A stretch of DNA of 64,000 nt, from contig JAJEAI010000111.1 of assembly GCA_022824205.1 (NCBI GenBank), forward strand, positions 16,128-80,127, in the 5' to 3' direction. Both the position numbers and the translations under genes were made by a program. The DNA comes from Candidatus Binatia bacterium (lineage in GTDB: Bacteria; Desulfobacterota; Binatia; UBA9968; JAJDTQ01). The notes beneath the pieces are model-generated. The model made no database searches and was not told where the DNA came from. It worked only from the letters and a program-made list of their open reading frames with translations. Positions 23,761-32,290 of the stretch are shown one piece after another; position 1 is the first letter of the stretch; each line of letters opens with the position of its first letter.

Positions 23761-24057
23761 GTCATTCCCGCGGAACAGGCTGTGTCAAAACCCCAGTTCC
23801 CAACGCTGCAAGGCCAGTCTGTCATTCCCGCGAAAGCGGGAATCCAGGGGCGGTGGTGGGGCACTACGGCGGCGTTTCCCCGCCCCACGCCTCCTGGATT
23901 CCCGCTTTCGCGGGAATGACGATTCTGGGGGTTGTTGCCTCTCTAAAATGGTGTCTTGGCACAGCCTGGGAAGCGGGAATCCAGGGGAGGGGAGGCGGTG
24001 GAGGGTCGTGTGCCCTGGCCCCACCCCTCCTGGATTCCCGCTTCGGCGGGAATGACG
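23761..24057. repeat. Composite inverted repeats, copy 5 (two units)
   Basis: The outer arm GTCATTCCCGCGGAACAGGC followed by TGTGTCAAAAC begins at 23761. A GTCATTCCCGCGAAAGCGGG hairpin (about 23821-23920) comes next, then a degraded outer arm (GTCTTGGCACAGCCTGGGAA at about 23951). A second right arm ends at 24057. This fills the gap between the second ThDP enzyme and the next gene. The N-terminal extension of the track ORF at 23853 is a translation of these repeats. Confidence 0.9.
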
Positions 24058-24146
24058 TTCCGTTGCGTAGTGGCGGCGGGAGTATGGACGCACCCGTTTC
24101 GAGGGATGACGGTCCCGGCTTCGGCACCCTCCCGATCCCAACGGTC

Positions 24147-24527
24147 ATGCGGTACGACTACTACGACATACGGGGCTACGAGCGCCTCATCGTCCGCATC
24201 ACCCTGGGGCTCGACCCCGACACGGCCGCCGACGTGGAGCGCTACGGCGCCGCCTCCGTCCTGTGGAGCCTCTACAACCGCTTGCGGGACGACCGGCGGG
24301 AGGTGTTTCTCGTCGGGCTGGGCAACGCGCTGGAGAAGAACGCCAGCCGCAAGGCGCTCTCGCAGATGGTGCTGTTCGCGTCCAACCCGGTGGTGGACGT
24401 GGACCACAGCATCGACATCCTCGGCGACTGGTTCGTCAAGAACAAGAAGGCCGACCCGGGCCTGTACGAGGCGCTGGACGCCTACTGGCGCCGCCGTTTC
24501 AAGCGCGGTTTCGACGAAGACGCCTGA
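24147..24527 (+). CDS. Hypothetical protein (126 aa)
   Basis: The coding part of the track ORF begins after the repeats. Candidate starts are the ATG at 24147 (MRYDYYDIRGYERLIVRITL) and the ATG at 24084 (MDAPVSRDDGPG), the latter with GGGAG rather close. The protein is mostly helical and charged (ADVERYGAASVLWSLYNRLR, GNALEKNASRKALSQMVLFA) and ends in a basic-acidic tail (WRRRFKRGFDEDA). I do not recognise the family. Codon usage fits the surrounding genes and it follows the ThDP enzyme pair on the same strand, so a related role is possible but unproven. Confidence 0.6.
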   Translation: MRYDYYDIRGYERLIVRITLGLDPDTAADVERYGAASVLWSLYNRLRDDRREVFLVGLGNALEKNASRKALSQMVLFASNPVVDVDHSIDILGDWFVKNKKADPGLYEALDAYWRRRFKRGFDEDA

Positions 24528-24552
24528 GGCGGCAGCCTCCGGCCGCCCACCT

Positions 24553-25626
24553 TCAGGCCGCCTGGATCCGCGCCCATGCCGCGTCGTAGAGCCGCGCGGT
24601 CTCCGGTCCCGGGTAACGGCTTGGTTCACAGGCCGCGAGCGTCGTGTCGTTCGGGAAGATGGCGGGGTTCTCCCGGTAGCCCGCCGGCAGCAACGCCTTG
24701 GCCGCGGCGTTGGGCGTCGCATAGCGAACGGCGTCCGCGATCGCCGCGCCGACTTCGGCGTCCAGGATGAAGTTCAAGAAGGCGTGCGCGTTCTCGGGGT
24801 GAGGCGCTCCCCGCGGGATCGCCAGCGCATCCTCCCACACCGCCGACCCCTCGCGGGGCACGACATAGCCGATGTCCTCGTCCTTCTCCATCGCCTGCAG
24901 CACGTCTCCGTTCCATTCCATGACGATGTCCGCTTCGCCCGAGAGCAGCAGGTCCTGCCCGGTGTCCGGCGCGAACGGCTTGAGGTGCGGCTTCTGCGCG
25001 ATGATCAGCGCCTCGGCCATCTTGATGATCTTCGGTCCCGTCGCATTGAGGGAATACCCCAGGTACTTGAAGGCGGCGCCCAGCACGGATCCCGCGTCGC
25101 TCTGAAGCGCGCAGCGGCCCCTGTAGCGGTCGGACCGGTAGAGCCAGCGCCAACTGTCGGGTATCCCGTCGCACCGGGACTTGCGGTAGCCGATGCCCAT
25201 GGTTCCCCACAGGTAGGGAACGGAGTGGCGGCGGCCGGGGTCGAAGGCCGCATCCCGGAAGGCGGGCTCGATGTTGGCCATGTTCGGGATGGCCGCATGG
25301 TCCAGGGGCATGAGCATGTCGTGCGCGATCATGCGCTCGACGGAGTCGTTGGTGGGCACGATCACGTCGTAACCTGGATTGCCCGCCTTCAGCTTCGCAA
25401 ACAGCTCGTCATTGTCCGCGAAGAGGTCCATGCGGACGGATATGCCGGTGCGGGCCTTGAAGTCCGCCAGGGTCGTCTCGCCGATATAGTCGTCCCAGTT
25501 GTAGAAGTTGAGCCTGGGCTCCTCCCTGGCGAAACCGCGCCGCGGCAGGATCGAGAGGGCTGCCGCCGCGACCGCTCCCCCGAGGAAACGGCGGCGTGTC
25601 AGACGATGTTCCGAAAGCGGACGCAT
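24553..25626 (-). CDS. Polyamine-type ABC transporter substrate-binding protein (PotD/PotF-like), Tat-exported
   Basis: This 357-residue protein begins with a twin-arginine signal (LTRRRFLGGAVAAAALSILP). The mature part starts with RLNFYNWDDYIGETTLADFK, the hallmark of spermidine/putrescine binding proteins. It continues with YDVIVPTNDSVERMI, VPYLWGTMGIGYRKS and DIVMEWNGDVLQAM, all family segments. It would capture a polyamine or similar cation in the periplasm. No permease or ATPase gene adjoins it, so it must work with components encoded elsewhere or act as a sensor. It is the last gene before the convergent gene at 24147-24527. Confidence 0.87.
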   Translation of the reverse strand: MRPLSEHRLTRRRFLGGAVAAAALSILPRRGFAREEPRLNFYNWDDYIGETTLADFKARTGISVRMDLFADNDELFAKLKAGNPGYDVIVPTNDSVERMIAHDMLMPLDHAAIPNMANIEPAFRDAAFDPGRRHSVPYLWGTMGIGYRKSRCDGIPDSWRWLYRSDRYRGRCALQSDAGSVLGAAFKYLGYSLNATGPKIIKMAEALIIAQKPHLKPFAPDTGQDLLLSGEADIVMEWNGDVLQAMEKDEDIGYVVPREGSAVWEDALAIPRGAPHPENAHAFLNFILDAEVGAAIADAVRYATPNAAAKALLPAGYRENPAIFPNDTTLAACEPSRYPGPETARLYDAAWARIQAA

Positions 25627-25744
25627 GGCGGTTCTCCTCGGCCCTTCAAAGCCGGCTGGCGGGATCGGCGGCCGCGGTTCCCTTGGGAGCCGGGCATCGA
25701 TGGTGAACGGCGAGGGCGCTGATGGCGGCGACCTGGGAGGCTTT

Positions 25745-25776
25745 GTCGCGCCCGGAGGCGGGAGTCCGGGCGCGAC
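25745..25776 (-). terminator. Strong hairpin downstream of the CmcJ-family gene
   Basis: GTCGCGCCCGGA and TCCGGGCGCGAC form a perfect 12-bp stem with an 8-base loop. It lies six bases past the stop of the minus-strand gene ending at 25783. There is no T-run after it on that strand, so it may be a Rho-assisted or stabilising hairpin instead of a classic intrinsic terminator. Confidence 0.5.
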
Positions 25777-25782
25777 GTTTCG

Positions 25783-26604
25783 CTATTCGTCGAAGAACGC
25801 CAGCGTGCGGATCTCGATGCTCTCCCGCGGCGGCGCGTCCGCCAAGGTGTTGGGGTGCTCGAAGGCGGAGTGCGCGGAGAAACGCGCGCGGCCGTCCGTC
25901 TTCGAGTCGTAGCACTTGAAGACGATGGCCTCGTCCGGCTGCATGTCCGGGAAGTAGTAGAAGCGGTGCGCCGGGTTGTAGGTCAGGTGGTAGGTCTCGC
26001 CCAACCGGTTGGGATGCGGCCGCACGGTGGGGATCAGGTCCTCGGTGGCGATGCTCTGGGCGTCGCACATGGCCAGCGGCGAGCGCAGCACCGGGTTGAG
26101 CATGCCGCGCCAGACCTGCACCACGGCGAAGCGGCGCTTGAACAGGTCCTCGGCTTCGTCGGGCAGGAGGTCGCGCACGCGCTCCGGGCCGGACCACTCG
26201 GTGTAGTCGTTGTGCACGTTCTGCACCGGTCCCTTGGCGCCCTTTTCCTCGTGGCCGGAGCGCAGGGTGTGGTCGAAGATCAATACCCGGCAGGCGCCGG
26301 TGTGCTCCTTGATGAGCGCTTCCATCTCGGGATAGTACACCGCGCGGATCTCGTCCTCGTCGAAGAAGTCGGTCACCTTCGTGGGCTGGGGTCGCAGGGC
26401 GAAGCCGTTGCGCTCGATGGAGAGATCGGGATGCTGGCGTCCGTTACGGACCAGCGCCGTGTGGGTCTCGTACGTCCGGTCCTTGTGCGGGTAGCCGAGG
26501 CTGGGCTGGTCGAACGTCGTGACGGGCCGGGGGCCCTTGTGCACCATGTAGTTGAACGTCGCTTCGACGACGTCCTCGATGTTCTCGGCTGCGGCTGTGG
26601 CCAT
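25783..26604 (-). CDS. CmcJ/NvfI-family oxidoreductase
   Basis: The ATG at 26604 has AAGGAG six bases upstream and gives MATAAAENIEDVVEATFNYM; the long upstream part of the track ORF is a shadow of the neighbouring gene. The 273-residue protein follows the family pattern: IFDHTLRSG, VQNVHNDYTEWSGPERV, VVQVWRGMLNPVLRSPLAMC, then PHPNRLGETYHLTYNPAHRF and a closing FKCYDSKTDGRARFSAHSAF. Members resemble 2-oxoglutarate/iron oxygenases acting on secondary metabolites; His in VHND and later in the FSAHSAF region are candidate metal ligands. The Dabb-isochorismatase fusion gene lies 101 bp upstream on the same strand. Confidence 0.88.
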   Translation of the reverse strand: MATAAAENIEDVVEATFNYMVHKGPRPVTTFDQPSLGYPHKDRTYETHTALVRNGRQHPDLSIERNGFALRPQPTKVTDFFDEDEIRAVYYPEMEALIKEHTGACRVLIFDHTLRSGHEEKGAKGPVQNVHNDYTEWSGPERVRDLLPDEAEDLFKRRFAVVQVWRGMLNPVLRSPLAMCDAQSIATEDLIPTVRPHPNRLGETYHLTYNPAHRFYYFPDMQPDEAIVFKCYDSKTDGRARFSAHSAFEHPNTLADAPPRESIEIRTLAFFDE

Positions 26605-26705
26605 GGTGTTCTCCTTGGTCGTGCGGCTTGGAAACGAAAGGCTTGGTACGGACCTGGAAATCTCCCCTGTATTATACACCGGCAAGGCGAATTGCGTGAA
26701 CCGGA

Positions 26706-27668
26706 TCAGCCCGCCAGCACCCCTTGCTCCGCCCACACGCGCTGCACCTCCCGGCTGGTGCTCACGAGCGCGAAGTGCGTGGCCATGTTCTTGAGCGAGT
26801 AGCGCTGCAGGTCGGCGTCGTAGGCGGCCACGCAGTCCTCCAGCACCACGTTGTAGTAGCCCCGGGCGAAGGCGTCCCGCACCGTGGCCTCGACGCAGCC
26901 GTTGGTGGCGGCGCCGGTGAACAGCAGCGTCTTGACGCCGAGGCGTCCCAGGGTGGCGTCCATCTTGGGGTTGGTGAAGCCGCTGTGGTGCCACTTCTTC
27001 ACCCTGACGTCGCCGGGCGCGGGCGCCACGAAGTCGCAGACGTCCCATCCCGGGGTTCCCGGGACGGTGTACTTGGCGTTGGCCAGCCCCACCCGGGCGC
27101 GCCGCGCCAGGATCGGGCCGTTGTCGTGCTCGTTGTCGTTGGAGGTCTGCGTGTAGATCACCGGCACGCCCGCGGCCCGGGCCGCTTCCACCATGACTTT
27201 CAAGGGTTCGCGCATGGCTTCGACGAAGCTCAGGTCGCCCTTCATGCGCGCGCCCCCGGGAGCGCAGAAGTCATTCTGCACGTCGATGACCACGAGCGCC
27301 GTGTGCGCCGGCTTGACCGTGTCCGACAGCTCCGTCCACACCTCCTGCACCTGGGGCTCCCACATCTCCTCTTCCGGGTCGAACTCGAAGTCCGCGATCT
27401 CGCGCGACTCGAAGATGGGCCGTCCCACCTCCCGCGCCACTTGCCGGTGCACCGGGTGGTCGACGTAGCGCTGAAGGCTTTCCGCGTCCTCGCACACGGC
27501 CACCATGGCGTAGTCGTAGTCGCCGTCGCGGCGCAGGTTGGGTCCCATGGACCAGCTCAGCAGGTCCGGGATGGAGTCCTTCATGGAGTTGTAGCCCGCG
27601 ATCATCCGGTCGATCTGATCGGGGGAAGCCTCGGGCTTGAGCTTGACGAACACGACGTGCTTGATCAT
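26706..27668 (-). CDS. Fusion protein: Dabb stress-responsive barrel + isochorismatase-like cysteine hydrolase
   Basis: The ATG at 27668 has GGAGG five bases upstream. Residues 1 to about 95 form a Dabb alpha/beta barrel (MIKHVVFVKLKPEASPDQID, MKDSIPDLLSWSMGPNLRRD, YVDHPVHRQVA). From about residue 120 the protein is an isochorismatase-type hydrolase with its catalytic triad in place: Asp in VVIDVQNDF, Lys in VKKWHHSGF and Cys in TNGCVEATVRDAFARGY. The domains are joined by an acidic linker (EFDPEEEMWEPQVQ). Total length is 320 residues with no frameshift. The hydrolase probably acts on an amide or N-carbamoyl compound. It probably shares an operon with the CmcJ-family gene. Confidence 0.9.
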   Translation of the reverse strand: MIKHVVFVKLKPEASPDQIDRMIAGYNSMKDSIPDLLSWSMGPNLRRDGDYDYAMVAVCEDAESLQRYVDHPVHRQVAREVGRPIFESREIADFEFDPEEEMWEPQVQEVWTELSDTVKPAHTALVVIDVQNDFCAPGGARMKGDLSFVEAMREPLKVMVEAARAAGVPVIYTQTSNDNEHDNGPILARRARVGLANAKYTVPGTPGWDVCDFVAPAPGDVRVKKWHHSGFTNPKMDATLGRLGVKTLLFTGAATNGCVEATVRDAFARGYYNVVLEDCVAAYDADLQRYSLKNMATHFALVSTSREVQRVWAEQGVLAG

Positions 27669-27760
27669 CGGCGCCTCCGGACGGGTTCGTGGAATCGTGC
27701 GGTAGCCGGGGTAGAGAATATCCGAGAGCCGCCTCACAAGTCAATTTTCAACGCAAGCGA

Positions 27761-30340
27761 TCAGAAGTCCGTGTGCCAGTGGATGCCGATGTTCGAGCTC
27801 CGTTCGTTGGTCAGTTCGCTGTCCACCAGCAGGTTGTCGGCCAGGTTCAGCTCGACCACGATGGAGGAGCGCCGGCCGAGCAGGCTCTGTCTGGCGCCGA
27901 CGAAGACGTCTCCGAGGTTCTTGCCCACGGTCACCGACACGGAATCGGTGTCCGCGCCGGACAGCCGCACGTCGTCCAGCCGCGCGGCCGTGCGCAGGTT
28001 CTCCTGCAGCCCGAAGACCACCCCTTCGCCGAACAGGTTGGCGAGGGCGACGGAAAGCTGGATCGCCTGCGCCACGGTGAGCGCCTGCCGGGAGGCGCCG
28101 AACAGGAGTTGCGGCAGCACCTCCTCCTCGGGCAATCCCGACTGTGAGACGAAACGGATCCGCGGGCTCTTGGCGCGGCCGCTCAGGTGCAGCCCGCCCT
28201 GGTGCGTGTTCGTGCTTCGTTCCAGTCTCACGTCGAGCCGCGGTTCCGGCTTGGCGCTCCCGTCGAACACGATGCGGCCCTGCACGAGGTCGAAGGGTTT
28301 CCCGAGCAGGTCAAGCCCGCCGCGGACGCTCTGGAGCGTACCCGTGAGCACGGGGGCCTTGGGCGCGCCCGTGACCCTCAGGTCCATGTCCCATTCGGAA
28401 TCGACGCCGCGTCCGCGTATGAACACGCCGCGCTGGGCCCGCACCGCGAGGTCGAGGGAGAGGCGCGCCGGCCTGCCTTCTCGCGCGTCCTCGGGGGCGC
28501 CCTCGATGCGGATGCCTTCGAGCGCCGCCACCTCCGGGGGTGCCGCGTCCTCGAGGCGGTATTCGGCCCTGTTCACCTCCAGGTCGGCGCGGAGCGCCAG
28601 TTGCTCGAACGTCCCGTCGAGCGTCGCGGTGCCGTTCAGGCGCCCGGTGACATCGTCCCGGCGGATCAGCGTGGCTTCGTCGATGCGCAGGTCCACGTCC
28701 ACGCTGCGGCCCAGTTGGATCGTGCCGGTGGCCGCGAGCGTGCCCGGGCCCCGGTCCGACGCCGTGGCCGTGAGCCCGATCCGGTCGTTGCCCGCGAGCC
28801 GGGCCTGGATCGCCAGGTCGGCGAGCACGGTGCCCGCGTCGACGCTGCGGTATTCGCCGCCGGTCACGCTGCCGTGCCCGGAGAGCCGCGGTTGCGCCAG
28901 GGAACCCGCCACTCGGACGTCGATGTCCACGTCGCCGTCGAGTTGGTGCCGCGTCGTGGGAACCAGCGCCCATATCTGTTCGAGGCGGCCGCGCCAGGTC
29001 AGGGAGCCCTCCAGTTCGGCGTTCCTGGAGAAGACGGGCAGGCCGTTCTCTCCGGCGCCCGCGGCCATGGCGAGGCGCGCGCGCACCGGCGTGTCGAAGG
29101 CCCCGCGGATCTCCGACCGCGTCGTCAGGCGCGCGCCGTCCCATTCTCCATCCAGGTCCACGTCGACCACCCCGCCGTCCTCGAAGCCCTCGAAGACGAG
29201 GTCCCGTCCGCGGGCCTCCAGGCCCGCATTCGGCTTGGGCGGCCGGGTGTCGAAGGCCGCGTCCAGGTCCAGGGATCCGGTGATGGCGGGTATGCCCGCC
29301 AGACGGCTCATGGCGGCCATGGACAAGCCTCGTGCCGAGAACTCGCCGTCCAGCCCGGTTTCCGTGCCGTTGAGGTTCCCGGTGATGCCGCCACCGGAGT
29401 CGAGCCTCAGGTCGAACCCGGAGACCTCGAAACCGTCGATTCCGTAGCGGGCGTTCATCGGCTTCCCGAGCCGGACGGTCTCGGACGCGAACCGGGCGCT
29501 GGCGGAATCTACGACCACCCTGATCTCTTCTTCTCCGGCATGCGAGACCGTGGCGCGGCCCCGGGCGTCGAAGGCCCCCTCCACCGCGGTGTCGAAGGAG
29601 AGGCGCCAGTCCTCGGGGGGGCCGTCGGCGCTGAGCTGGAGGCGGGCGGGCGCGTCATCGCGGAAGCCAACAAGCGCCGCGACCACGCCGCCGGCCGCCT
29701 CTTCTGCGAGGGCTTCGAGACGCGCCGTGCCCGCGGCGAAGTCGCGCCGGACGTGCAGGGAAATGCGCCCCTCGACCGCGTCCGTGCGGCGCAGGCGCAG
29801 CACGATCTCTTGCAGGTCGTCCTTGTCGGACGCGTGTCCCTCCGCGTCGAACCGGATCGATCGCGGCAGCACGCCCTCGGCGATGAAGACGCGTTGCAGC
29901 CGGATTCCCTCGAGGGAGAGGGCGATGGGCGACCGCGGCCAGTCGAACGGGCCGCGCCGCCAGAGTGGCTGCGGCTTCAACCGCGGCAACTCGGCGCGCT
30001 CGGACGGCTTGCGCGTCACGGAGACGCCTGAGAACTCCAGGCGCCGGATGGCCAGCTCGCCGTCAAGGAGCCTTTGCGGCTCCCAGGCGAAGCTCATCCG
30101 CTCGACTTCCATCCACACGCCGGTGCCGTCCGAGACCTCCACGCCCACGAGACGGGTCAGGCCGTCGTCCCCGTCCTCGATGGAACGCACCTGTATCTCG
30201 AACGAGCCCGGCGAGCTGATCTGGTCGAGCGCGAGCCGGATGAGCCTGTTCCGTATGTCGGAGAACTGGATCTGAGCCTGCCCGGCGCACGGCAGCAGGA
30301 GGCCGGCGAGGAGAACGGCGATGGGCACGACGCGGCGCAT
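27761..30340 (-). CDS. tamB: TamB-like translocation/assembly protein (DUF490)
   Basis: The real start is the ATG at 30340, which overlaps the tamA stop by one base (TGATG); the track ORF extends upstream in the wrong frame. The 859-residue protein has an N-terminal hydrophobic signal/anchor (VVPIAVLLAGLLLPCAGQA) and a long beta-helical middle. The DUF490 C-terminus includes LPEEEVLPQLLFGASRQALT, LFGEGVVFGLQENL and the closing SSNIGIHWHTDF. It should bridge the periplasm and pass lipids or outer-membrane proteins to TamA. It is shorter than E. coli TamB (about 1260 residues). Confidence 0.9.
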   Translation of the reverse strand: MRRVVPIAVLLAGLLLPCAGQAQIQFSDIRNRLIRLALDQISSPGSFEIQVRSIEDGDDGLTRLVGVEVSDGTGVWMEVERMSFAWEPQRLLDGELAIRRLEFSGVSVTRKPSERAELPRLKPQPLWRRGPFDWPRSPIALSLEGIRLQRVFIAEGVLPRSIRFDAEGHASDKDDLQEIVLRLRRTDAVEGRISLHVRRDFAAGTARLEALAEEAAGGVVAALVGFRDDAPARLQLSADGPPEDWRLSFDTAVEGAFDARGRATVSHAGEEEIRVVVDSASARFASETVRLGKPMNARYGIDGFEVSGFDLRLDSGGGITGNLNGTETGLDGEFSARGLSMAAMSRLAGIPAITGSLDLDAAFDTRPPKPNAGLEARGRDLVFEGFEDGGVVDVDLDGEWDGARLTTRSEIRGAFDTPVRARLAMAAGAGENGLPVFSRNAELEGSLTWRGRLEQIWALVPTTRHQLDGDVDIDVRVAGSLAQPRLSGHGSVTGGEYRSVDAGTVLADLAIQARLAGNDRIGLTATASDRGPGTLAATGTIQLGRSVDVDLRIDEATLIRRDDVTGRLNGTATLDGTFEQLALRADLEVNRAEYRLEDAAPPEVAALEGIRIEGAPEDAREGRPARLSLDLAVRAQRGVFIRGRGVDSEWDMDLRVTGAPKAPVLTGTLQSVRGGLDLLGKPFDLVQGRIVFDGSAKPEPRLDVRLERSTNTHQGGLHLSGRAKSPRIRFVSQSGLPEEEVLPQLLFGASRQALTVAQAIQLSVALANLFGEGVVFGLQENLRTAARLDDVRLSGADTDSVSVTVGKNLGDVFVGARQSLLGRRSSIVVELNLADNLLVDSELTNERSSNIGIHWHTDF

Positions 30341-32202
30341 CAGAAGGCCTGCCCCATGGAGAGGTAAAGGTGGAAGTCGTCGTCCAGCGGCCGGGGGTTC
30401 AGGGGGACGGCGACGTCGACCCGGATCGGCCCGGCGGCGGAGAAGTAGCGGAGCCCGAGGCCGCCGGCCCACAGGATCCCGTCGAAGACATGGCCGTCGA
30501 TGTTCCGGGAAACCGCGCCCGCGGCGACGAACCCGACGGCGCCGAGGCTGTCGTTGAAGCGCAGGCGCAACTCGCCCTCGGCCTCCAGCGCCAGCCGGCC
30601 CCCCACGGGCTTGTTGTCGGCGTCGAGCGGGCCGATGGCGTAACGCCCGTAACCGCGCACCGATTCGCCGCCGCCGGCATAGAGCCGCCGGTTCGCCGGC
30701 ACCGAGCCGAGTCCGTCGGACAAGATCATCGCCCCGCGCCCGCGCGCGGCCGCGACGTAACGCGCGTGGGCGTCGAGACGGGAATAGGCGGACGCGGTGG
30801 CGTCCAGGGTGAGGAAATACGTTCCCGACCCGTCGAAGAGTCCCGCGTGGGGCACGGCATCCAGCCGGAGGCGCCTTCCGCTCTTGGGATCGAGCAGGTC
30901 GCCGGTGCTGTCGTAGGCCGCGAAGACCGGCGCGGCGGCGAGCCGGGTCTCCGCTTCGGTGCCGCCGTCGCGCACCGTGCCGAGCTCTACCTCGGCGCCG
31001 GCGCCCACTTCCCATTGGCGGTCCAGGCGCCGCGACAGGCCCACGAAACCGGTGCCCGTGAGTGCCTCGAAGGCCTCTTCCTCCTTCTGCTCCACGTTCA
31101 GGCTTGTCCGCAGGTCCTGGCCCGGCCGGAGGTACTGGGGTTTGCGCAATTCCGCTCCCAGGCTCTGTTCCACGCGTCCCCCCTCGGCCGTGAGGAGCAG
31201 GATCTCGTTGGCCCCGAGAAGGTTCCGGTGACGGAAGCTGGCGCGCGCCGACGGCCCGGCGTCGGTGTCGTAGCGCACGCCGCCCGCGATACGCCGCCGC
31301 AGGCGCTCTTCGAGGGTCACGTGCACCGGCAGGGCGGAGGAGTCCCCGTCGCGCGGCGCGGTTTCCGGGATGCGCACCGAGACCGACTTGAAGAGGTCGG
31401 TGGAGGCCAGGCGGCGCTGGTACTCCGTAAGCGCTTCGGCGTCGGCGGGTTGTCCGGGCTCCCATGGCAGGTACGTGAGCAGGTAGTCCTCGGTGATCGT
31501 CTCCAGGCCCGTGAAGGCCACCGGCCCGAACACGAAGGCCGGCCCGGTGGCAATGGCGCTCGCCACCGTCAGGGTGGCCGTTGCCGGATCGGCGGAGCCC
31601 GACCGCTTGACGAAGGCCGCGTAGGGGAACCCTTGGCGATGGAGCGCATCCACGGCCGCCCGCTCCGCGTCCACGATCGAGGCCGACAACGCCGGGCCGC
31701 CCAACGGAGATCCCAGCGTGCGCGCATCCAGCGACGGGGATGCGGCCGTGCCGCCGTCCTCGAGCAGAAAAACGTGCTCCGCCAGCGTGAACACGGGTCC
31801 GGCTTCGATGGAGAAGGTCACGGTGGCCCGTTCCGCTCGCGCTTCCACGCGTGCCGCCGCCGCCGCCGCATAGTACCCCTGCGAGTGCAGGATCCCCACC
31901 AGTCTGCCCTCGTCCTCGCGCGCGCGGCGCAGGAGAAAGTGCGTGCTGGGGGCGCCGTCGTCCTTGAACCTGTAGGTCAGGAGCGTGCGGCCGGCAAGTT
32001 CCCGAACCTTGTCCGACGGCGACCCTTCCAGGATGACTTCATAGGCTGCCGCCGGCTCGGGATTCGACTCGGGGGAGGGAACCGGCGGCTCCGTGACCGT
32101 GCAGGCGGCGGCGACCGCCAGACAGAAGGCGGCGTGAAATGCAGCGCGCACAAGCGTTCGCGGCCGTGCGGGGCCTTGGCAACGTGGCTCGATCGAGTTC
32201 AT
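30340..32202 (-). CDS. tamA: TamA-like Omp85 outer-membrane protein, possibly lipidated
   Basis: POTRA-type segments occupy roughly residues 50-270 (YEVILEGSPSDKVRELAG, GPVFTLAEHVFLLEDGG, VFGPVAFTGLETITEDYLL). The surface-antigen barrel follows, with ARASFRHRNLLGANEILLL, RLYAGGGESVRGYGRYAIGP and AAGPIRVDVAVPLNPRPLDD near the end; GESVRGY is the conserved L6-like motif. I start at the ATG at 32202 (MNSIEPRCQG), 620 residues; the upstream ATG at 32361 is less likely. The leader ends AAFCLAVAAAC, which could be a lipobox, so a TamL-like lipidated form is possible. tamB follows with a one-base overlap. Confidence 0.87.
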   Translation of the reverse strand: MNSIEPRCQGPARPRTLVRAAFHAAFCLAVAAACTVTEPPVPSPESNPEPAAAYEVILEGSPSDKVRELAGRTLLTYRFKDDGAPSTHFLLRRAREDEGRLVGILHSQGYYAAAAAARVEARAERATVTFSIEAGPVFTLAEHVFLLEDGGTAASPSLDARTLGSPLGGPALSASIVDAERAAVDALHRQGFPYAAFVKRSGSADPATATLTVASAIATGPAFVFGPVAFTGLETITEDYLLTYLPWEPGQPADAEALTEYQRRLASTDLFKSVSVRIPETAPRDGDSSALPVHVTLEERLRRRIAGGVRYDTDAGPSARASFRHRNLLGANEILLLTAEGGRVEQSLGAELRKPQYLRPGQDLRTSLNVEQKEEEAFEALTGTGFVGLSRRLDRQWEVGAGAEVELGTVRDGGTEAETRLAAAPVFAAYDSTGDLLDPKSGRRLRLDAVPHAGLFDGSGTYFLTLDATASAYSRLDAHARYVAAARGRGAMILSDGLGSVPANRRLYAGGGESVRGYGRYAIGPLDADNKPVGGRLALEAEGELRLRFNDSLGAVGFVAAGAVSRNIDGHVFDGILWAGGLGLRYFSAAGPIRVDVAVPLNPRPLDDDFHLYLSMGQAF

Positions 32203-32290
32203 CGGGGTCGTTGAGCGCGCGAGCTTTCGAATCGAGCTGAAGGTTTCCGAGCCGGCCATTTCCGGGGCTGCGACCGCGGCCCTACACGGA

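Noticed and set aside
23853-24083. Extended N-termini of several track ORFs (for example 7660, 12926, 23853, 49701)
   Set aside because: These extensions translate the palindromic repeats (variants of [16 protein letters not shown]); downstream starts with ribosome binding sites or family-consistent N-termini are better.
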